From positions 16,251,501 to 16,315,500 of the forward strand of contig NC_135245.1 in assembly GCF_947623445.1 (NCBI RefSeq): 64,000 bases of DNA, written 5' to 3'. This document shows, one piece after another, positions 58,099 through 64,000 of this stretch; the first letter of the stretch is position 1; every line of letters starts with the position of its first letter. The stretch is from Clavelina lepadiformis. Its lineage: Eukaryota; Chordata; Ascidiacea; Aplousobranchia; Clavelinidae. The notes beneath the pieces were generated by a model. It was not told where the DNA came from and searched no databases. It worked only from the letters and a program-made list of their open reading frames with translations. Made by a program: the position numbers and the translations under genes.

Positions 58099-59660
58099 CT
58101 TGGAAACAATCCACGAAATCTTGCAATTTATCCTAAATATTCTTGGAGTTTTTCATCAGTTAACCCATTTTCAGGAAGCTCTGTCACTCTCTTACTGAGA
58201 AGAAGAAAATGACAATTTTTTTGACATGATGTCGTTTTGAAAACGTTTGAATTTGTTTTAGAAACTAAAATTAATATCTGAGAGAGATCTCTGATGATAT
58301 TATTTTTCCCTCAATGGCCAAGTTCAAAGTTTGCAAATGCTTCGTAACATTGGTAAAATACATCAGATCGTGCAACCATTCATCACTTTCCAATTGCGGA
58401 AAATGCTTTTTTCTAAAAGGAATTGGTTTGGTTTTCCCGAATTGGTTTCAACAAGTTCACAAATCTATGCAGCACATTGCTGGTTGAGAGCCACATTACA
58501 GAACAGTGCAAAGAGACAGTTCTAGGTTCATTCTCCAACTCCATGTTTTCAACAAAATTTCTCAACTGCCAATTGTCTTCCCTTTCAAAAGTATGTAGTG
58601 CACAATATCAAGAACTGTCTCAATAACATTTCCTATTTGAAATGTTTGTCTTCGCGGATAATAATGCAATAAACTGAAAAAAATTAGGAAACTTGGGGTT
58701 GTTCTTAATAGTCCAATTAACCCGAAACGTTTTCCCCCCATTGCCGGTCGCTAAACTGACAAGATTTTTAAGAGGGACCTAAGCTTTTATTAAGACTTTG
58801 CCAAGTGCATCTTTAATGTCAATGCCTCGTGTTGTTTCTTTCATTGCTACCATGTCTAACAACTCTTTCAAGGTCATCTCGAAGGAAACATAACGAGCAA
58901 ATATAGCTAGGTGAGGATTGTCCTTAATGTCGGTAGATTCGTCAAGAGCCAGACTGAAGGAATGGGATGTTAACAAGTTCCATATTGTTCCAGCAATATC
59001 CGCACTAATCTGAGAAATACGTCTTTCTGTAGTGTGGCGAGAACATCACATTTGCAGCATCTGTCTCTGAAGTATTTTGTTGTCAGGGTCTAACACTCAA
59101 CAACGTCAGCTATAATCTTCCTCGCAAATTCACCATCTGAGTATGGTCGTTTAGCATGAGCTATATTCCATGCCACTAAAAAGCTGGCTTCAGTCACTAC
59201 ATCAGCCTACTTACTGAATACTGTCACAAAGTTTTGTTGATTCTGAAGAGAAGACTTTAACTATGCTAATTTGATTTTTCCTGATTTAGATTTAGGTGGA
59301 TAATCACGAGAAAATTTTTTTTACATTCACTTTGTTACACTCACAACATTTTTTTGGTCATTTTCTGGCTAACTATCTCAATCTATAGGTTCATTTATAG
59401 CAGCTTCAGTTACTATGACCAAAATGGTCCGGTCCCACGGTTAATTATTACATTAAGTGGCTTCTACACTTTTTTGTAAAAATGTGAAAGGGCAGCATGC
59501 AGTTCACGACCCACGGTTTGGCCACTGTTGGATTAGCTTTTGGAGCTTTCAGTAATTTAGTCAGGTTCAGTCAATTTAGTCAGAGAGCCATCGCCCATCG
59601 GGTAAACTATGTTGGATTACTGTTGTAGTACATTGGGCAACATAGCAATGTGCTATATAC

Positions 59661-60013
59661 TAGGGATGTGCCGCGAGGAAGATTATTCGGGTTCGTGCGA
59701 ACCCGAATATCATGAAGGTCGACACGAACGAATCCCGAATCTATTCGTATTAGAACCAAACAATAAAGTTTCATCCAAAATTTGTCAAGTCTTGCTTGTA
59801 ACATGATGTAATCGATAAACAAATCACTTTCTTTCAAAAAATACTGTTTAAAAAACGATTGAAAAAGCAAAATCGTTAGGCAAACGACCTTCATTATAAG
59901 TACTGCTGACTCTAGTTTAGCTTTGTCGGGAAACTAGATCATCATTTTTAACTAAATCTTCCATAAAGGCGATCTTCGGAGAATCTGTTTGGGTTTGTAT
60001 CGGCCCATCCCTA
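59661..60013. mobile_element. Short TIR element (TAGGGATGTGCCG)
   Basis: Ends TAGGGATGTGCCG and CGGCCCATCCCTA are inverted with one mismatch. A perfect internal hairpin, ATTCGGGTTCG TG CGAACCCGAAT, lies near 59685-59708. The TSD is not clear because another element abuts the right end. Confidence 0.6.
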
Positions 60014-60016
60014 CCA

Positions 60017-61104
60017 CAGTCGAAATCGGTTAATCGCATACATCGGTTAATAGCATAGCATTGCATAATCCCAAACCATTCCCATTCACTTGTGAAGAAA
60101 ATTCAACGGTTAATCGCATAACGGTTAATCGTATAAATCGGTTAATGGAATAGAAATTCTTGATTGATTTGTAGACTTGTATCACTTAACCGCATATTTC
60201 CTTTGATGAAGTGTTAAGTGGCACGTAAATCATTTGAACAATAAAGTAAAACTTCACGAAAAAAGGCCTTTCCTACAGTGATTATGAACCACAAAACTAC
60301 GTTTGATTTAAGGATTGTTACATCACAATAGAACAACAAGACTAATTTTTATTTAAAGGATAGTTACGTCGCATGCTTGCTTTCTTGCATTTGTGTTTTT
60401 AAGCGAACAAATGTGGCCATGTCCGCCCCTTCAAACTGTAGTCGTTGGCGAATTGTATGAAGTACATGCAGAACTTCTTTAATTTTTCGTATTGTCACAA
60501 CGATTGCGTCAGCAGAGCTTTTTTTATTGTTGTCGTCTTTTTCAACTTGTTTGTTTCGTAAAACGTCTTCACATATTACGGCATCATCTTAACGCAACGC
60601 TTAAATGAAACTAAAACAGTGCGAATGTTAATGTGAGCCTATTGACAGCCACGTGTTAATGCTTAAATCGAGCATTGTTGGTTTCATTGTTTCATAACAA
60701 AGCGCAGTACAAGTCACAAAGCTTATCCATTGCGTGTGCGCTCCCAATGCGCGTTGTTTTTAATTATCTTTTAAAAACTTTTGAATAATCGAATAAATCA
60801 CCAATTTTTATTCAATTAACCGGATTGTGCAATAAACCGTTAAGCGATAAACCGTAGTATTGTCTTTACAAATGATAGACTATGCCTACGGTTTGGGTCT
60901 TCCGCCCTTTATGCGATAAAACGAATTATGTGATTATCCAGAATGCAATAACCTTTTGAACATAAAATCGCTATTATTTGTTAGAAAAATCCAGGGTGGA
61001 AAAATCCACCCTGTCCACCCAAGTTCGGCGCCCGTGGGAAACGCATACATCGGTTAATCGCATAAAAAAGGCAAATTGACTATGCGATTAACCGATTTCG
61101 ACTG
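60017..61104. mobile_element. Longer member of the TA-flanked MITE family of 35165-35753
   Basis: Same termini (CAGTCGAAATCGGTTAATCG and complement). TA on the right (61105-61106), CA on the left, perhaps a mutated TA. Its centre (60360-61020) has about 0.5 kb not present in the short member. No transposase frame found. Confidence 0.75.
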
Positions 61105-61548
61105 TATATACACAGCGATAACAAAGAATATATGATGTTTTTTTTAATTTTTATGAAAATGTCAGAAAAGAGATAGCTGATATTTACACCAAATGCATTA
61201 TAACGACATTTGTTCCTTTGCCACGTTTTACAGTCTTAGGCGTAAATCTAATACACGGCAAACTGACATGTGACATACATATTACATGGAATGGACCCTG
61301 GAATTTCTTGGCGTATGGGTATTTCATTATATTTATAATGGGAAAAAAAGTTAAACTTTTGGAACCACCTTATTTTTTAATTTTTAAATTTCTAAGATGA
61401 TTGGGAAAAATTCGATGAACATCGGATTAACAGTTTTAAAATTATGGACAAAAACGTTTTTGACAATTCGGTGGCTTCAAATCAAGTAGCAACAAACAAA
61501 CTGTGATATCTTGATAATCGATCATTCTATTTCGATAATATCTTTGAT
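61105..61548. other. Intergenic, no gene seen
   Basis: AT-rich; the frame 61218-61400 has no recognisable domain and no codon or context support. Confidence 0.4.
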
Positions 61549-62707
61549 TAGAGATGTACCTATGTTGATACCAATGCCGAGACTTTACGTTTTTCAACGG
61601 TCTCTCGAAATTTACGTTTCTACAAATACAGCAGAAAATTAGTGGTAACCGGTTAATTTCTAATAACTTGCGTTCCTTAAACATTTCTCAGCAATCGCCT
61701 TAGCAAAACTAAATAAAAACCCTGTACGCACTGTTAATAACACTTGTTTATAGTGACAGCTGCTTTGAGTTTACAGTCTGTGATGTGTGATGCGCCTTTT
61801 TAACAAAACTATTGCGCCAAAACACAAGAATGGACTTACATGCCCGACCAAAAATCTGGAAAATATTTATGTCTTATCGGCTGAATTCTGTCAGTGCGTT
61901 AAACAGACCACACAATAATCATCTTTAAACAACAATTTTAAAGAATTTTACACGCGAAGTGAATGTTCAAGTCTGTTGACATGTTGTTGAAAATCATGAG
62001 CGTCAACGTACTGGTAATTAAGATGCTTTTTTACCGACATTCAACTTCTGTTATTAACGTCTTTGCATTCGTTAGGTTTTATTACATTTTGAATACTGAT
62101 GAAAGTCATTGCAACTACATTCTTTGATATCAATTTCTTAATCTGAAAACAATAAGATCAATGACGCTTGGAAGTGTCTCACTGGGTTGATTTCTCAACC
62201 ATGTTTCAAAACGATTGCTTTAATATAAAAAATGCTTCGACAGGGGTATGGTTAACTTTTTCACCAAACAAAGCGTCTTAGCTGCTTGTGTTGGTTACAA
62301 GGCGCTGTATTGTTATTTCGCTATAGACTTTTAAGTTAAAAAGTTGAATACAATGCCATGTATAGCGGCAATAAAGGACTCTGACATGTGCAGAACTACC
62401 AGACTTAAACGATAGCACAGCACATAGATTTACAACTGTGTTAAATTACCATGTCTTCAAAAGCGAAGGATAGCTAGTTAAAATAAGACTGGTTATGATA
62501 GTTCGCTATTTAACACATGGCTATCTTATACACCGATATATATTGTTTCGATCTGAGTAGACTTCTTTTGTTAACAGAGCTAGTGAAAGGCGGAAAAGCA
62601 ATTTCAGAAAAAAGTAAAAGTCTACCACATATATACAAAATACATATTTATACAAAACGTCGACCGATGCATAAGTAAAGTTTAACATCGGCATCGGTAC
62701 GTCTCTA
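61549..62707. mobile_element. Possible TIR element (TAGAGAYGTACC ends)
   Basis: Left end TAGAGATGTACCTATG, right end CATCGGTACGTCTCTA as its approximate complement. Flanks TCTTTGAT and TTGTTGAT are similar 8-mers. The second inner motif, CCAATGCCGAG / CATCGGCATCGG, is also inverted. No coding region. Confidence 0.5.
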
Positions 62708-63640
62708 TTGTTGATTTACCCCTATTTTTTCGGGGATGAGCTTTGTATTTATATGCATGAAAATAAGTTACGCCTTTACTTTTTGGAATAAAATGTTTTG
62801 AATCTAGAACTTTGAACAACAACAAAATAAGAACGCTGACTTTCTTGTTTTTAATTGAAAAGGGAAAGGTAGATAAAAATCATGCCACAAACAAATTATT
62901 GTTACACTCACAACTTTTTACACAATAGTCGTTGCAAACTACCATAGTCAATTTTTCGGGTCTAGTATACAAGTGCAGAACCACAAGATGCCTTTGTGTG
63001 CTATACCCGAGCTACTCCAATTGTCATCTGGTTGTGTACTTGTATACTAAACCCAATTGTTCTAAATCTTTGTATGTGTCATCTAGCATAGCAAAAAGTC
63101 TTGTTATTTGTTTTTGCATTTACAAAATAATTTTTGTGTATATTTGTTATATATATTATTTCCAGAAAATAAAACGCAAGGAATAAAAAGGCAACATAAA
63201 TTAATTATCGACTCTTATCTGAGTTACAGTTGCCGTTTTGGTTTGGGTGGTAAGATTTTTTCAATCGTTTATACTTAACCATAGAAATTGTCGTCCTACA
63301 TTAATGCTTTTTTAAATTGCAAGCTTTCTGTACATCAGCTTGTAAAGATTTCCCTTATGTGAGTACTGTATTAATTTTTTTTGAAAAATGTTGCCTAGGT
63401 ATTTTACAAAATTTTGAATCCTGCGCTTTGGTTTTATTTGATATGACTTAACAATTCGGCAAGCGATTTGCACTTTTTTCTGATTAAGATTCGCAATAAT
63501 CATAATGGTAGCTTATTCTAATAAAAGCAGATAAATACCTTGGTTTAGAAATGCGTTTGGCAAATGCTAATAACATATTTTATTAAATTTAAAGTGTGTG
63601 GTGAATTTGAGATACTAAAAGCTTAAAAAAAATATAGAAA
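62708..63640. other. Upstream region of RRM copy 8
   Basis: No protein gene recognised. Contains the inverted repeat at 62958-63054. Around 63575-63625, TTTAAAGTGTGT and a following GATACTAAAAG run align with the promoter of the recent RRM copies (TTTAAAGTGTGTACC and GATATAAAAG), so the promoter is homologous. Confidence 0.45.
62958..63054. repeat. Imperfect ~30-bp inverted repeat with a 34-nt spacer
   Basis: Arm GGGTCTAGTATACAAGTGCA...CAAGATG (62958-62990) pairs with CATCTGGTTG...CTTGTATACTAAACCC (63025-63054). About 0.6 kb upstream of the last RRM gene. Confidence 0.7.
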
Positions 63641-63649
63641 AAGTGCAAA

Positions 63650-64000
63650 ATGTCTGAACAGTGCAAAGTTTTTTTGGGAAACCTTTCTTATGATGCAAAT
63701 GAGGATGAAGTGATGGATTTGTTTGGGAAGAATTTTTCAGTTGTAGATGTGGCCATAATCAAAGACAGAGACACTGGTAGACCTCGTGGCTTTGGATTTG
63801 TCACCTTTAGCTCTCCAGATGAAGCCCAGTCAGCAATCAAGGAATTCAATGGGACAGACTTCATGGGACGGGATCTCACTATACGGGAGGCGGAATCACG
63901 AAAAGGAGGAGGAGGTGGTGGTGGAAGAGGAGGTTATGGCCGAGGTGGCGGAGGAGGAAGACACGGTGGTGGTGGATATGGTGGACGAGGTGGAGACTAC
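63650..64000 (+). CDS. Glycine-rich RNA-binding protein, CIRBP/RBM3-like (copy 8, diverged, cut by window end)
   Basis: 117 codons visible from ATG (63650), all open. Begins MSEQCKVFLGNLSYD; RNP2 is VFLGNL (7-12), RNP1 is RGFGFVTF in the usual place, then GTDFMGRDLTIREAESRKGG and an RGG-rich tail (GGRGGYGRGGGGGRHGG) up to GGRGGDY. It differs from the other copies throughout (NEDEVMDLFGKNFSVVDV, EFNG) and so is an older paralog. Its IIKDR and SPDEAQ(S/A)AIKE residues are shared with the fragment at 29868. No donor is reached before 64000, so exon number is unknown. Codons differ from the recent copies by many silent changes, so it has not been homogenised with them. Confidence 0.85.
   Translation, partial: MSEQCKVFLGNLSYDANEDEVMDLFGKNFSVVDVAIIKDRDTGRPRGFGFVTFSSPDEAQSAIKEFNGTDFMGRDLTIREAESRKGGGGGGGRGGYGRGGGGGRHGGGGYGGRGGDY

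Larger units (their letters stand above)
55367..59530 (-). mobile_element. ZBED/hAT DNA transposon with decayed transposase, split by two younger elements
   Basis: Left end CAGGGGTGGCCAACG and right end GGTTTGGCCACTGTTG are imperfect inverted termini. The flanks GACTAGCC (55359-55366) and GATTAGCT (59531-59538) look like a worn 8-bp duplication. On the minus strand, transposase pieces occur in order: 59210-58990 (WNIAHAKRPYSDGEF), 58976-58779 (FSLALDESTDI with the first catalytic Asp, then FARYVS and LKELLDMV, KETTRG), 58560-58330 (RTVSLHCSVMWLSTSNVLHRF), and 55860-55660, the C-terminal dimerisation region (FDFWKQVPESKYPAPKK, LLSIF). Many stops and shifts. Insertions at 55863-56531 and 56601-58098 separate the last two pieces. 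Similar to ZBED5/FAM200-type hAT transposases. Confidence 0.75.

Noticed and set aside
1..64000. CRISPR arrays, phage or bacterial operons, rRNA genes.
   Set aside because: No regular direct repeats with unique spacers, no prokaryotic gene clusters, no rRNA-like sequence; introns and transposons show a eukaryotic nuclear region.

Overview
The window looks like AT-rich nuclear DNA of an animal. It has two-exon genes with 1.4-3.2 kb GT-AG introns, AATAAA signals, and dense Class I and Class II transposon debris (hAT, pogo-like, Ty3/gypsy, LINE, P-element/THAP). There are no bacterial operons, CRISPR arrays or rRNA genes. The host genes are cold-inducible, glycine-rich RNA-binding proteins (one RRM plus an RGG/Gly-rich tail, CIRBP/RBM3-like). 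I cannot fix the species from sequence alone; an invertebrate, possibly a tunicate, is a low-confidence guess.

The core is an amplified locus. Eight RRM-Gly copies are visible: + at 8601, - at 14249, - at 19918, a + fragment at 29868, + at 33813, + at 43353, - at 52282, and a more diverged + copy at 63650 that runs off the window end. Complete copies have a 310-406 nt first exon (RRM and Gly-rich repeats) ending in phase 1 at a GTAAGT donor. A ~3 kb intron follows, then a fixed 50 nt terminal exon. Four copies look intact within the window (8601, 19918, 33813, 43353). Copy 14249 has lost exon 2, copy 29868 has lost both ends, and copy 52282 has a mutated splice donor and a premature stop in exon 2.

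Each complete RRM copy carries, tail to tail about 70-90 bp beyond its stop, the last exon of an unrecognised second gene on the opposite strand. That exon lies inside the predicted RRM 3' UTR, before the conserved AATAAA. Two of the five exon copies are open (16181-16440 and 45246-45505); three have a frameshift or stop.

Between the cassettes lies a mosaic block that always keeps the + orientation (copies near 3606-7620, 14530-16000, 20210-29465 with insertions, 38222-42575, 45760-48400, 52570-54050). It contains tRNA-like segments and decayed Ty3/gypsy integrase and psq-type fragments. Insertions with intact target-site duplications, and matching empty sites in sister copies, let the duplications be ordered. 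They include hAT-type MITEs with 8-bp TSDs, a TA-flanked MITE, a LINE end with a 17-bp TSD, three LTR-like elements with 4-bp TSDs, and a CsRn1-like gypsy element (20768-26267) that was itself hit by a pogo-like transposon (21362-24049).

The left end (111-1740) is a broken THAP/P-element-type transposase. The right part (55367-63640) holds a ZBED/hAT element split by two younger elements, several MITEs, and little else before the last RRM gene.
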